DNA of 64,000 bases from Mycolicibacterium sp. CBMA 226. Lineage in GTDB: Bacteria; Actinomycetota; Actinomycetes; Mycobacteriales; Mycobacteriaceae. Below the pieces are notes generated by a model. It was not told where the DNA came from. It saw nothing but the letters and a program-made list of their open reading frames with translations, and did no database searches. Below, piece by piece: positions 43,190 through 51,471 of this stretch. The position numbers and the translations under genes were made by a program. Position 1 is the first letter of the stretch; every line of letters starts with the position of its first letter. The stretch is taken from positions 372,001 to 436,000 of the forward strand of contig NZ_VTGY01000013.1 in the NCBI RefSeq assembly GCF_009729075.1, given 5' to 3'.

Positions 43190-43327
43190 CTACGCCCGGA
43201 AGCAACCCACGAAATGACCGTTCTCGATGCCCGCGGTCTGCATGAACGAGTGCGCGACGACAGGCCCGATCATCTGAAATCCGGCTTCCCGCAGCGCCGC
43301 CCGCCATCGCTCGCATGTCACTACCCG
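43190..43327 (-). pseudogene. tag: 3' remnant of tag (DNA-3-methyladenine glycosylase I)
   Basis: On the minus strand the frame reads CERWRAALREAGFQMIG, then VVAHSFMQTAGIENGHFVGC and FRA before a TAG stop. This is the C-terminal end of Tag-family glycosylases (compare the usual F-x-F-V-G-P, Y-A-F-M-Q and V-N-D-H-x-x-x-C pattern). Only about 45 codons remain and an in-frame stop lies immediately upstream, next to the azoreductase stop, so the gene is a deletion remnant. The full enzyme excises 3-methyladenine from DNA. Confidence 0.72.
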
Positions 43328-43330
43328 CCG

Positions 43331-43969
43331 TCAGACGTATCCGTGTGTCGCTGCCAGCTTTTCGGCAGCCTCGAGCGCCTTCGTCAGATCGCCGGCCGGA
43401 TCGCCGGTCAGCATCGTCGGCTGGAATCGCACTTCGTCGACCTGCTGTACCCCGGCTTGGTTGAGCCACATACGCAGGTATGCGGCGTGATGGTCCACGC
43501 CGAATGCGGGCTCGGCGACACCAGGTGCGTACACACCGGAGGTCAGGACCAGAGTGGCATGCTTGCCGGTGAGCAATCCTTGGTAACCGGCCTCCCGGTC
43601 CAGGCTCCACAGTATCCCCGGCTGATGAACCAGATCGATGAAATGCTTGAGCCGGTAGGGAATTCCGGAGTTCCACATGGGCGACGCGATGAGATACCGG
43701 TCGGCGGAGACGAAGCGGTCGGCGATGGCCACGATCTCATCCCAGGCCGTCTGCCCGACACCGTCCTGCTCGGCGCCTTTGATGACATTCATCTTCGCTG
43801 CCGCCTTGTCGCCGTCGAATGCGGGAAGTTCTGTGTCCCACAGATCGAGGATATCGATTTCGAGGTCCGGATTGGCCGCCGTCAGCACGTCGAGATATGC
43901 CGTCGCGATCTGGCTCGACCTCGAATCGCGCTTGCGCGAAGATGCTTGAAGGTAAAGCAATTTCGTCAT
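43331..43969 (-). CDS. FMN-dependent NADH-azoreductase/quinone reductase
   Basis: A 212-residue flavodoxin-like protein beginning MTKLLYLQASSRKRDSRSSQIA, with the FMN phosphate loop (SSRKRDSRS) and the conserved SPMWNSGIPYRLKHFIDLV segment of the AzoR family. It reduces azo bonds and quinones with two electrons, avoiding semiquinone. Third gene of the TetR-controlled set; its start overlaps the stop of the aldo-keto reductase by 4 nt. Confidence 0.85.
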   Translation of the reverse strand: MTKLLYLQASSRKRDSRSSQIATAYLDVLTAANPDLEIDILDLWDTELPAFDGDKAAAKMNVIKGAEQDGVGQTAWDEIVAIADRFVSADRYLIASPMWNSGIPYRLKHFIDLVHQPGILWSLDREAGYQGLLTGKHATLVLTSGVYAPGVAEPAFGVDHHAAYLRMWLNQAGVQQVDEVRFQPTMLTGDPAGDLTKALEAAEKLAATHGYV

Positions 43970-44934
43970 GATCGCGGTCCGGCGGTCGGGCTGCCTGACG
44001 GGACTTCGGCAAATCCGGGTTCTCCCCCGTCGACAACGGAGTTGAATCGGATGCGGGTTTCCAGGCGCCCGTTGATCTCGTCGATTGCGGCATCGGGAAG
44101 CGCTGTGACATCGAAGTTTTCGGCGATCCGCGAGGGCGTGACCGATCCTGTCAGGACTGCGCTACCGCGTTGGATTCCCCACGCCAGCAAGACCTGCGCG
44201 GGCGTCTTACCGTACTGCTGTGCCATCGAGACGATGAGCGGATCGTCGAGCAATCGAGGTTCGAGTGCATGCCCGAGCGATGCGAATGCCAGCAAGATGG
44301 CGCCGTGAGCCTTGGCCAGCTCGTAAAGCTCCCACTGCGGGTGATACGGATGCGACTCCACCTCGACAACGGCCGGCTTGATCCGCGCGCAGTCCATGAT
44401 CTCTCTCGTTCGTTCGGTACTGATGTCAGAGAGTCCGATCGCGCCCACAAGTCCTTCGTCGACGAGATGCTCCATGGCCGACCATGTTTCAGCCAGGGTG
44501 ACGCCGTTGTCGTAGATCACGTTCCCGTGCTCATCGCGGGGGTCCTGATCGTCGCCCGGTTGGAACGCGAATGGAGTGTGCACCAGATACAGGTCAAGCG
44601 TGTCCAGTCCCAGCCGATTCAGGCTGGCCTGCAACGCCGGCTTCACCCGTTCCGGGCGGTGATTGTTGTTCCAGAGCTTGCTGGTCACGAACAGGTCGTC
44701 GCGGCGCACGGTGCCGTTCGCGAACAGCTCCTTCAGCGCCGCGCCGACCTGCGCTTCGTTGCGGTACCTCTCGGCCGCGTCGAGGTGGCGAAAACCTGCT
44801 TCAACGGCTGCCTTGACCGCAGCTTCGGTCTTGGTGCTGTCGGACAGCAATGTCCCGAACCCCAGGGCCGGGATCGCACCGCTGCCGTTGTTCAACGCGA
44901 AGCGTCGCTGCCGCAAATCGTCGTTGACTGTCAT
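43966..44934 (-). CDS. Aldo-keto reductase
   Basis: A 322-residue AKR beginning MTVNDDLRQRRFALNNG. The tetrad is visible: Asp and Tyr in FRHLDAAERYRNEAQVG, Lys in FVTSKLWNNN and His in DLYLVHTPF. The C-terminal NADPH phosphate site is SVTPSRIAENFDV. These enzymes reduce aldehydes and ketones. ATG 44934 is preferred over the longer frame because the family N-terminus starts there. It lies 41 bp after the isochorismatase gene and overlaps the azoreductase gene. Confidence 0.87.
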   Translation of the reverse strand: MTVNDDLRQRRFALNNGSGAIPALGFGTLLSDSTKTEAAVKAAVEAGFRHLDAAERYRNEAQVGAALKELFANGTVRRDDLFVTSKLWNNNHRPERVKPALQASLNRLGLDTLDLYLVHTPFAFQPGDDQDPRDEHGNVIYDNGVTLAETWSAMEHLVDEGLVGAIGLSDISTERTREIMDCARIKPAVVEVESHPYHPQWELYELAKAHGAILLAFASLGHALEPRLLDDPLIVSMAQQYGKTPAQVLLAWGIQRGSAVLTGSVTPSRIAENFDVTALPDAAIDEINGRLETRIRFNSVVDGGEPGFAEVPSGSPTAGPRS

Positions 44935-44975
44935 GATCGTTGTCTCCTTGTTCGATGCTGGATGATTCACGGAAA

Positions 44976-45683
44976 TCATTCGGGGGCAATGTGTTCGACC
45001 GCCTGAGCTGTGGTCCATACCGCGCTGGCCAGATAGCGAAAGTTCACCAGCGCAGCAAGGTAACCGTCACCTTCGGGCAGGCGCGGGCCGGCCGTGGCGT
45101 CCTTGACCACGGCCACCTCGAAGCCCTGTTCGACGAGTTCGCGCATGTGCCCTTCGACGCACAGGTTGGCGGCCATACCGGCCAGGATTACTTGCGTCAC
45201 CCCGCGCTTGCGCAATTGCAGCACCAGGTCATTCGACTCGGGACCCACGATCTTGTGGGGTGAGGTGATGACGGTGCGGCCGTCGTGGATGTGGTGCCGG
45301 TACGCCGGCAGGAAGTCCGCGCCGGACTCCGCGAAGCCGTCCATCGTGTAGGCGCCGGCGCGCGCGAACATGCCGACGCCGCCCATGAAATGCTCGAGCG
45401 GGTCGCCGAACCGCCACTGTCCATCGGTCGGATAGAAGTAGTGCGGCGAGACCACGACCGTGAGCTCTACGCGCTTGGCCGCATCGAGTAGTTCGCCGAT
45501 ATGCGTGACGGTGCTGTTCTCTTCGATACTCGCGCCGAACACCGACCACGACACCCCGTCCGGACTGAGAAAGTCGATCTGGGGATCGGTGACGACGAGC
45601 GCCGCGTGCGCATGGTCGAGCACGAAACCCGAACTCGGCAAGGCGGGGTGCAGCGGTTCGGCATAGTCGGGGTGGTCTGCCAT
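44976..45683 (-). CDS. Isochorismatase-family cysteine hydrolase
   Basis: A 235-residue cysteine hydrolase with all three catalytic residues: Asp in VVTDPQIDFLSPDG, Lys in TSPHKIVG and Cys in AGMAANLCVEGHMREL. Members hydrolyse isochorismate, nicotinamide or other carbamoyl compounds; the true substrate cannot be read from the sequence. ATG 45683 with GAAGG upstream is preferred to GTG 45716. It is the first gene of the set with the AKR and azoreductase, and a TetR-type palindrome sits 40 bp before it. Confidence 0.83.
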   Translation of the reverse strand: MADHPDYAEPLHPALPSSGFVLDHAHAALVVTDPQIDFLSPDGVSWSVFGASIEENSTVTHIGELLDAAKRVELTVVVSPHYFYPTDGQWRFGDPLEHFMGGVGMFARAGAYTMDGFAESGADFLPAYRHHIHDGRTVITSPHKIVGPESNDLVLQLRKRGVTQVILAGMAANLCVEGHMRELVEQGFEVAVVKDATAGPRLPEGDGYLAALVNFRYLASAVWTTAQAVEHIAPE

Positions 45684-45722
45684 GGCACAGCCTTCGAGGT
45701 CGGTGAACGTTGTCACCGAAAG

Positions 45723-45744
45723 AATAGATGACCGGTCGTCTATT
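45723..45744. promoter_or_regulatory. Palindromic TetR operator before the isochorismatase-AKR-azoR genes
   Basis: AATAGATGACC and GGTCGTCTATT form a 22-bp palindrome with one mismatched pair, centred on ACCGGT. It shares the core GACCGGTC and flanking TAG/CTA with the site at 46386-46403 before the tetR gene, which points to the same repressor. Confidence 0.82.
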
Positions 45745-45784
45745 AATCAAGAGCCGACGAGAGTGGCCTGCACAACAGCTCAGA

Positions 45785-46375
45785 TCAGCGCAACAACGCC
45801 GGCAGCGTCACTGTCTCGAACCGGTCGTACGGCGCGCGGCTCCGGGTGACCTTACCCCTCAAGGCCGCACCCTCCCAGGCCTCGATCAACACCGAGGCCA
45901 ACTCGGACGCACCGAGGTCTGCGGCGATGCCACCAGCACCGCCCCGCCCGGACCGCACGCAGCCGGCAATTGCCTCGCCCCAGTGGTCGAGGATGCGAGT
46001 CAGTTCGGCACGCACCGGTTCACTGGACCCGCCGAGTTCCAGCGACATGTTTCCGACCAGGCAACCCAGCAGGAAGTCCGCGGATTCATGTTCGTCGGCA
46101 AGCGCATGAAAGAAGCGGGCGATCCGTTCGTCCGCCAATCCTTCAGCGTCCAGGAGCGGCAGGAGCCGCTCCTCGATATCGGACCAGTAGTGCTGGAGAA
46201 TCGCGGCCGCGAACGCTTCCTTACTGGGGAAATACGCGTAGAACGAACCTTTAGGCACCCCCGCCGCGTCGGTGATGTCCTTCACGCCGCTGGCCGCGAA
46301 TCCGTGCTCATGCACGAGATCGAGCCCCGCGGCGAGCAGCCGCCGGCGGACTTCGGGATTGGCGGGGCGGGGCAT
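45785..46375 (-). CDS. TetR-family repressor of the electrophile/quinone operon
   Basis: A 196-residue TetR protein; DNA-binding region GFAASGVKDITDAAGVPKGSF followed by YAYFPSKEAFAAAIL (both within residues 24-60). The sequence resembles the AcuR/NemR-like group that often guards genes for electrophile detoxification. It stands 101 bp upstream of the isochorismatase gene on the same strand and has a matching palindrome on each side, so it likely controls itself, the downstream three enzymes and possibly the divergent 46464 gene. Confidence 0.85.
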   Translation of the reverse strand: MPRPANPEVRRRLLAAGLDLVHEHGFAASGVKDITDAAGVPKGSFYAYFPSKEAFAAAILQHYWSDIEERLLPLLDAEGLADERIARFFHALADEHESADFLLGCLVGNMSLELGGSSEPVRAELTRILDHWGEAIAGCVRSGRGGAGGIAADLGASELASVLIEAWEGAALRGKVTRSRAPYDRFETVTLPALLR

Positions 46376-46385
46376 CCCCTAATAT

Positions 46386-46403
46386 TAGCCGACCGGTCGG
46401 CTA
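46386..46403. promoter_or_regulatory. Perfect 18-bp palindromic operator before tetR
   Basis: TAGCCGACCGGTCGGCTA reads identically on both strands and lies 10 bp upstream of the TetR start, in the gap shared with the divergent SnoaL-like gene at 46464. The core GACCGGTC is the same as in the operator at 45723-45744. Confidence 0.85.
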
Positions 46404-46463
46404 TCTTTTGCTGCGAAACCGCCGGCCCACCGCTAATGTCGTCGCCGAGGCAGGGAGAACAGC

Positions 46464-46841
46464 ATGCGCGACGACGACGTGGAGGCCGCTCTGCGGCAGC
46501 ACTGGGCCGCATCGGATGCCAACGACTTCGCAGCAGAACACGACATCTACCGAGACGACGCGGTCCTCGAGTACCCGCAGTCGGGCGAGCGCATCCGCGG
46601 GCGGCACAACATCCAGGCATCGCGAGCCGCACAACCGAACACGAAGCACTTCGAGGTGCGGCGCATCGTCGGTTCAGGTGAGCTGTGGATCACCGAGTTG
46701 GTTATGACGTATGACGGGCAACCGTTCTACACCGTGAGCATCATGGAGTTCTCCGGCGCCGAGGTCGTCCGCGAGACCCAGTACTTCACAGAGGCATTCG
46801 AGGCCGGCCCATCTCGCGCCCAATGGGTCGAACGAATGTGA
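46464..46841 (+). CDS. SnoaL/NTF2-like protein
   Basis: A 125-residue single-domain NTF2-like protein (HDIYRDDAVLEYPQSGERIRG, here cited only as the HDIYRDDAVLEYPQSGE part, then FYTVSIMEFSGAEVVRETQYF). No catalytic residues can be assigned. It is divergent from the TetR gene at 45785 across a palindromic operator and 24 nt upstream of the OsmC gene, so it may be part of the same stress response. Confidence 0.75.
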   Translation: MRDDDVEAALRQHWAASDANDFAAEHDIYRDDAVLEYPQSGERIRGRHNIQASRAAQPNTKHFEVRRIVGSGELWITELVMTYDGQPFYTVSIMEFSGAEVVRETQYFTEAFEAGPSRAQWVERM

Positions 46842-46865
46842 TGCTGACCTGATGAGGAGACGTCC

Positions 46866-47309
46866 ATGACAAACCCAAACGAAGGCACCGTCACCGTGGC
46901 CGAAACCGGCGCGGGGAAATTCTCGCAGGAGATCATCGCCGGCAATCACCGGTTGACTGCCGACGAGCCAAAGCCTTTCGGTGACGACACCGGACCGTCG
47001 CCGTACGACCTGCTGCTGTCGGCGCTCGGCGCCTGCACCTCGATGACCGTGCGAATGTACGCCGACAAGAAGGGCCTGCCGCTCGAACAGGTTCGAGTAT
47101 CGCTGCGGCACTCGCGGATTCACGCGCAGGACTGTGCCGACTGCGAGACGAAACAGGGCATGATCGATCACATCGATCGTGACATCGAGTTGATCGGCGA
47201 CCTCGACGCCGACCAACGGGACAAACTGCTGGCCATCGCCGAACGCTGCCCCGTGCACCGGACGCTGACCTCCGAGGTGCACGTCTCGACGTCGCTGCAA
47301 CCAGCCTAA
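46866..47309 (+). CDS. OsmC-family protein (YhfA subgroup)
   Basis: A 147-residue OsmC-fold protein. The two Cys positions of the family are present in [15 protein letters not shown] and [15 protein letters not shown]. It differs from the Ohr at 1051-1473 in both motifs and belongs to the OsmC/YhfA side, where thiol peroxidase activity on hydroperoxides is likely but the physiological role is less clear. TGAGGAGA precedes the ATG. Its stop overlaps the convergent di-iron protein gene by 4 nt. Confidence 0.85.
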   Translation: MTNPNEGTVTVAETGAGKFSQEIIAGNHRLTADEPKPFGDDTGPSPYDLLLSALGACTSMTVRMYADKKGLPLEQVRVSLRHSRIHAQDCADCETKQGMIDHIDRDIELIGDLDADQRDKLLAIAERCPVHRTLTSEVHVSTSLQPA

Positions 47310-48409
47310 CTCGCCGCCTGCGCGATGATGTGGTCGACTTCTGTTGCCCGGACAGCCATTTCGGCGTGGGCCTTGTCGAGCGCCTCGGCCTGATCCTCGT
47401 CGGCCTTCATCAGCGCCTCGATGTCGAGGCCCGCCATGTCGAGGACACCCATATCCGTGAACGCGGCCTGCACCTTGGGGCCCCACAGCCCGATGTCCTT
47501 GACGATCGGCACGATGCGGCTGAACAGGTGCGCACGGAACTGCTTCATCATGGGCGCCGACGTGTCGACCCACTCGGCACACGCCTTCACATCGAGGCCG
47601 AGCGTCTCGAAAACCTCCTCGCCACGGAACCGGTCCCGCATCAGGTAACAAGCGTCCACGACGAACTCTTCTCGCTCGCCCCGTTCGGCATCGGTGAGTC
47701 CAGAGTAGTAGTCCTTCAACGAGATTCGGCCGAACGCGACGTGCCGAGCCTCGTCCTGCATAACGTAGGCCAGCAGCTGCTTGGCCAGCGAACCAGGCGC
47801 CGCCAGGTCGCGCTGCACCCCGAACGCGGCGAGGGCGAGCCCCTCGATCAGGACCTGCATGCCGAGGTAGGGCATGTCCCAACGCGAATCGCGCAGCGTG
47901 TCGCCGAGCAACGCGTTGAGGTTCTTGTTCATCGGGTAGACGAGGCCGACCTTTTCCTGCAGGAACCGCGAGAATGTCTCGACGTGCCGGGCCTCGTCCA
48001 TGGTCTGAGTAGCTGCATAGAACTTCGCATCCAGGTCCGGCACGACCTCGACGATCTTCGCCGCACACACCATCGCGCCCTGCTCACCGTGCAGGAACTG
48101 CGAAAAATTCCACGCCTGCGAGTGGTGGCGCATCTGGGCGCGCAACGACTCGTCGGCCGCCTCCCACATCGGGCTACCGAACAACGGATGGAACTCGTCG
48201 GGGAGGCCGATGGGATTCATCGGGTCGACGTCCTGCGACCAGTCGATGCGCGACTGGGCATCCCACTGCTTGTCCTTGCCCTTTTGGTACAGGGACAGTA
48301 GGCGCCCGCGGCCGTCGTCGTATTCCCAGGTGAACCGCGCATCACCGCCACTGGCGGTATCCCACGAGTACGGATCGGGTACCTCGGTGTACTTGTCCTT
48401 GGTAGTCAC
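47306..48409 (-). CDS. Ferritin-like di-iron protein (putative oxygenase)
   Basis: About 367 residues with a four-helix ferritin-like core. Two copies of the iron-binding DEARH are visible ([17 protein letters not shown] and [16 protein letters not shown]), each paired with a Glu in a preceding helix (LHGEQGAM and [12 protein letters not shown]). That is the carboxylate-bridged di-iron pattern of AurF/ribonucleotide-reductase-R2-like oxygenases. The substrate is unknown. GTG 48409 has GAGAGG upstream; ATG 48433 is the alternative. The enoyl-CoA hydratase and cyclase genes follow upstream on the same strand. Confidence 0.78.
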   Translation of the reverse strand: MTTKDKYTEVPDPYSWDTASGGDARFTWEYDDGRGRLLSLYQKGKDKQWDAQSRIDWSQDVDPMNPIGLPDEFHPLFGSPMWEAADESLRAQMRHHSQAWNFSQFLHGEQGAMVCAAKIVEVVPDLDAKFYAATQTMDEARHVETFSRFLQEKVGLVYPMNKNLNALLGDTLRDSRWDMPYLGMQVLIEGLALAAFGVQRDLAAPGSLAKQLLAYVMQDEARHVAFGRISLKDYYSGLTDAERGEREEFVVDACYLMRDRFRGEEVFETLGLDVKACAEWVDTSAPMMKQFRAHLFSRIVPIVKDIGLWGPKVQAAFTDMGVLDMAGLDIEALMKADEDQAEALDKAHAEMAVRATEVDHIIAQAAS

Positions 48410-48487
48410 GAGCGGCCGCCTCTCTGCGCGCATATGTCCGGACGGAAATATGACCTATATCACAGTGCGCCGCGGGCGGCAGAGTCG

Positions 48488-49261
48488 TCAACTGTTGGGC
48501 GGACGCTTCTCGATGAACGCCAATACGCCTTCGAGCGCGCTCGGGTCCATCATGTTGCACGCCATCGTCGCTCCGGCATCGGCATATGCGGCTTCGATCC
48601 CGACTTCGATCTGGCGGTAGAACAACGACTTTCCCATCGCGACTGCAACGGCGGGCTTGGCGACGATGCTGGCCACGATCGCCTCCACCTCGTCGTCGAG
48701 CGCTTCAGCGGCGGCGACCCGGTTGACCAATCCCAGCGCCTTGGCCTCGTCCGCCGAGATGAACTCGCCGATGACGAGCATCTCGAAGGCGGCCTTGCGT
48801 GGCACATTACGCGAGAGCGCCACTCCCGGTGTCGCACAGAACAATCCGACGTTGATGCCACTGACGGCGAAGCGCGCGTCGCGGCTCGCCACTGCGAGGT
48901 CGCACATCGCGACAAGCTGACAGCCGGCCGCGGTCGCCAGACCGTGAACCCGCGCGATCACCGGGACCGGCAACCGCTGGATCGCGAGCATCACCTCGGT
49001 GCACTGCGCGAACAGTCCCTGGTAGTACTCGAGCGATGGCTCCGCGCGCATTTCCTTGAGGTCGTGCCCGGCGCAGAAGGCCTTGCCGGACGCCGCAAGC
49101 ACGACGGCCCGCACCGTCCCGTCGTCGGCCAGCGCGCCGAAGGCCTCCCCCAGCTCCGTGAGCATCGCCTCGGACAGCGCGTTGAAGGCCTGGGGACGGT
49201 TCAGCGTCAGCGTCACGACACCACGGTCATCACGGTCACGGCGCAGCAGCGGTTCACTCAT
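48488..49261 (-). CDS. Enoyl-CoA hydratase/isomerase family protein
   Basis: A 257-residue crotonase. The oxyanion-hole segments are ASGKAFCAGHDLKEM and the ATAAGCQLVAMCDLAVAS region; the second catalytic Glu of true hydratases is not obvious in the latter, so it could be an isomerase or a non-hydratase member. The stop of the adenylate cyclase gene overlaps: its ATG 49261 lies 4 nt inside the cyclase stop, so the two are co-translated. Substrate not predictable. Confidence 0.85.
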   Translation of the reverse strand: MSEPLLRRDRDDRGVVTLTLNRPQAFNALSEAMLTELGEAFGALADDGTVRAVVLAASGKAFCAGHDLKEMRAEPSLEYYQGLFAQCTEVMLAIQRLPVPVIARVHGLATAAGCQLVAMCDLAVASRDARFAVSGINVGLFCATPGVALSRNVPRKAAFEMLVIGEFISADEAKALGLVNRVAAAEALDDEVEAIVASIVAKPAVAVAMGKSLFYRQIEVGIEAAYADAGATMACNMMDPSALEGVLAFIEKRPPNS

Positions 49262-50544
49262 CGTCGGGCGCTCTCCAGGAAATACGTCGTCATGGGTCCC
49301 TTGCCTTTGACGTCGACCAGCTGTGGGTCACTGAATTCGTAGCGGTGCTCGAGCAGCGCGTGCGTTGATTCGGACACCTGGATGCGGTGCGGCCGACCGC
49401 TGGACTCCATGCGGCTCGCCGTGTTGACGGTGTCGCCCCACAGGTCGTAGATGAACTTGCGTTGACCGATCACGCCGGCGACCACCGGGCCCGACGAGAT
49501 GCCGATCCGCATCGAGATCGGGCTCGGCCAGCTCGACGCCAGGCGGTCCACGGTGCGTTGCATGTCGAGGGCCAGCTCGGCCATCGATGCGGCGTGGTCC
49601 TCATCGGGATTCGGCAGGCCCGCGACCGCCATGTAGGCATCGCCGACGGTCTTGATCTTCTCGATGCCGCGCCGGTCGCAGAGCTCGTCGAAGGCACGGA
49701 ACATCGTGTCCAGCAGCTCCACGAGCGCCTCCGGTGTCAGCCTCTCGGACACCGGGGTGAAGCCGACGATGTCGGAGAACAGCACGCTGACGCTCGCCGC
49801 TGAGTCGGCGATCGTCAGCGCGCCGTCGCGCAGCCGGTCGGCGATGGGAGCCGGCAGCACGTTGTACAGAATCTCCTCGGTCCGGGCGCGCTCCTGCTCC
49901 ACTTCACGCTGCCGGAGGAAGTCGATACGCCGCAGCCGCTCGAGCGCATAGGCGATCAGCACGCTGATCGCGGCCAGTCCGGCGATCTGCGGCAGCATCA
50001 GGCCGAGCTCACCCAGGCTTCCCCGGGCACTTGGGAGGGCCAGGCACACCGCCACGAATACCGCGGTGTTCGCCAGCGCCGCGTGCATACGCAACCGCAG
50101 CAGGCCCACGGCGCCCAGGAGCGTGACGGTGGCCGAGGTCATCAGGTACTGGATAGGGAAACTGGCGACGCCGGCAAGCACGGGTACCAGCAGTACCTGG
50201 ACGATCGTCAGCAGCGCGACGATACCGACCTGCAGATGCTTCTGGAGTCCTCGTACCCGATGGATCAGGACGATCCCCAGGAGAAAGAAGCCGATGGTGA
50301 CTACTCGGACGATCAGCGCGCCGGGGACGAACCCGTGCAGGACGAGGAAGTCCACCACCGAATAGACGACGGTGAACAGGATGCCGACCACTTGGGTGAA
50401 GGTCGCCGCCCGCAGCCCGTTCGCGTCGTCGTTGGCACGGAACTCACGCTCGGCGTCCGCGTCGTCGAACTCCAGCATCCACTTGCGCATCTGGAGCTGG
50501 GCATGCCGCTGCTGCACCCAGCACCGCACCGCTTGCGCTCCCAC
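49258..50544 (-). CDS. Membrane-bound class III adenylate/guanylate cyclase
   Basis: A 428-residue protein with six N-terminal transmembrane helices (about residues 45-200) and a C-terminal cyclase homology domain. The metal Asp are in SVLFSDIVGFTPVSE, the substrate Lys in IEKIKTVGDAYMAVAGLP, and the transition-state Asn/Arg in DLWGDTVNTASRMES, so it should be active, and the Lys favours ATP. The start GTG 50544 (VGAQAVRCWVQQRH) is chosen because upstream frame is not protein-like. It ends in overlap with the crotonase gene. Confidence 0.87.
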   Translation of the reverse strand: MGAQAVRCWVQQRHAQLQMRKWMLEFDDADAEREFRANDDANGLRAATFTQVVGILFTVVYSVVDFLVLHGFVPGALIVRVVTIGFFLLGIVLIHRVRGLQKHLQVGIVALLTIVQVLLVPVLAGVASFPIQYLMTSATVTLLGAVGLLRLRMHAALANTAVFVAVCLALPSARGSLGELGLMLPQIAGLAAISVLIAYALERLRRIDFLRQREVEQERARTEEILYNVLPAPIADRLRDGALTIADSAASVSVLFSDIVGFTPVSERLTPEALVELLDTMFRAFDELCDRRGIEKIKTVGDAYMAVAGLPNPDEDHAASMAELALDMQRTVDRLASSWPSPISMRIGISSGPVVAGVIGQRKFIYDLWGDTVNTASRMESSGRPHRIQVSESTHALLEHRYEFSDPQLVDVKGKGPMTTYFLESARR

Positions 50545-50582
50545 AGGGCGAAAATAGCCGAGACGCGGGCCGGCCGAGGCCG

Positions 50583-50738
50583 CTATTCGACGATGTCGCC
50601 GCGGTAGCGCTCGAAAAGCGCAAGGAATTCGGCTCTTTCGGCATCGGCGACGCCATTCTTGATCAGCGCGGCGTCGGCATACTGCAGGTTGGTCTCCCAC
50701 TCCTCGGCCGCGATCGCCAGGCCCGCATGTGCGGTCAT
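50583..50738 (-). CDS. 51-residue hypothetical acidic protein
   Basis: Starts MTAHAGLAIAAEEWETNLQY and ends FERYRGDIVE, with no membrane segment or motif. It is supported by a strong Shine-Dalgarno GAGGAGG 5-6 nt before ATG 50738 and by its place 38 bp upstream of the cyclase gene on the same strand. Predicted helical and acidic. Function unknown; it could be a small regulator of the cyclase operon. Confidence 0.55.
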   Translation of the reverse strand: MTAHAGLAIAAEEWETNLQYADAALIKNGVADAERAEFLALFERYRGDIVE

Positions 50739-50918
50739 CGCATCCTCCTCGACCAAGCATCCCGCCATTCCTCGCACAGCCCTCAGAGTCAAGCATGGCC
50801 CCCACAGGACATGGTTATTACTGCCAACCGAGAATCAAATCCTGCCGATCGGAATGCTCCTGCGGCACAGCCTGTTTCAACGATCAGAGCACCACAACAA
50901 CCGAAGAAGGGGTTCAAA

Positions 50919-51089
50919 ATGAAGAAGTTCGGCTTTGCCACTCTGATCGCTTCGAGCATGACCGCCGCCGTCCTGGGTCTGGCTGTTCCGGCTCAGGCCA
51001 CCACCGGAACCCCGATTGGTCCGCACTACGGCGTCGACAACCACGACACCGTCAACACCACCAACGGGTTCTACGACCAAGCGTTCTGA
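50919..51089 (+). CDS. Small secreted protein, 56 residues
   Basis: MKKFGFATLIASSMTAAVLG starts a classical Sec signal peptide with cleavage after LAVPAQA (about residue 30), leaving a mature peptide of about 26 residues with repeated Asn/Thr/Tyr/Gly and no Cys. GAAGAAGGGG precedes the ATG. Such short exported peptides are common in mycobacteria and mostly unnamed. It is followed 12 bp later by a strong terminator, which is a copy of the groEL1 terminator. Confidence 0.75.
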   Translation: MKKFGFATLIASSMTAAVLGLAVPAQATTGTPIGPHYGVDNHDTVNTTNGFYDQAF

Positions 51090-51101
51090 TCTGCAAACGC
51101 G

Positions 51102-51137
51102 AAAACGCCCCCGGCCCAACAGGACCGGGGGCGTTTT
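51102..51137. terminator. Bidirectional hairpin terminator (island left-end copy)
   Basis: AAAACGCCCCCGG (51102-51114) pairs perfectly with CCGGGGGCGTTTT (51125-51137), giving a 13-bp stem ending in T4 on one strand and, in reverse, on the other. It terminates the secreted-peptide gene and the groEL1 3' fragment. The same element with small changes lies at 57369-57404. Confidence 0.88.
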
Positions 51138-51149
51138 CGATGGAACTAC

Positions 51150-51218
51150 CTAGTGGGCGTGGCCGTGGTGGCCGTGCCCGTGATCGGCTTCCTCAGCCGG
51201 CTTGTCCACTACGGCCAT
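51150..51218 (-). pseudogene. groEL1: 3' fragment of groEL1
   Basis: On the minus strand the frame reads [20 protein letters not shown] and then AH before TAG, the His-rich C-terminal tail of mycobacterial GroEL1. The intact groEL1 at 57417-59036 ends [18 protein letters not shown], so this is a displaced second copy of the last codons with no upstream coding part. Confidence 0.85.
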
Positions 51219-51241
51219 CTGGGTAGTGCATTATTGCAGCC

Positions 51242-51471
51242 ATGACGAAGCGAGCCCTGATAGCACCCGACTGTCACGCGTCACCGGGACTATGACCTCC
51301 CCAGAATCCCAGCTCGAAGAGTGCCGTGACTATTGCGAGCGCCGTGGCTGGGAAATTGTCGACGTAACCGAAGACATGGACGTATCAGGATCGGTAAACC
51401 TGTTCGACCGCAAGGTGCGTCCGAACCTGTCGCGTTGGTTGGCCGGCGAGGCCGTGCAATTCGATGTCATC
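51242..51471 (+). pseudogene. Remnant of a Bxb1-type serine integrase
   Basis: ATG 51242 opens MTKRALIA; one missing base then shifts the frame to RLSRVTGTMTSPESQLEECR and DYCERRGWEIV, DMDVSGSVNLFDRKVRPNLS and RWLAGEAVQFDVI. This is the start of the catalytic domain of large serine recombinases (the family of mycobacteriophage Bxb1 integrase, which targets groEL1 in M. smegmatis). The first catalytic-arm Arg is kept in RLSRVT. After about 77 codons the sequence ends abruptly at 51471, so the catalytic domain is incomplete and the whole C-terminal DNA-binding half is missing. Confidence 0.85.

Larger units (their letters stand above)
51102..51220. repeat. Left copy of the groEL1 3'-end duplication (attL-like)
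   Basis: Positions 51102-51220 match 57369-57487 at constant offset 6267, with only scattered differences: terminator, GATGGAACTACCTAGTGGGCGTG-type 3' end (quoted only as GGAACTACCTAGTGGGCGTG), His-tail codons and the ACGGCC core. Identity falls away after the core, exactly where an integrase crossover would join groEL1 to element DNA. It marks the left edge of the island. Confidence 0.85.
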
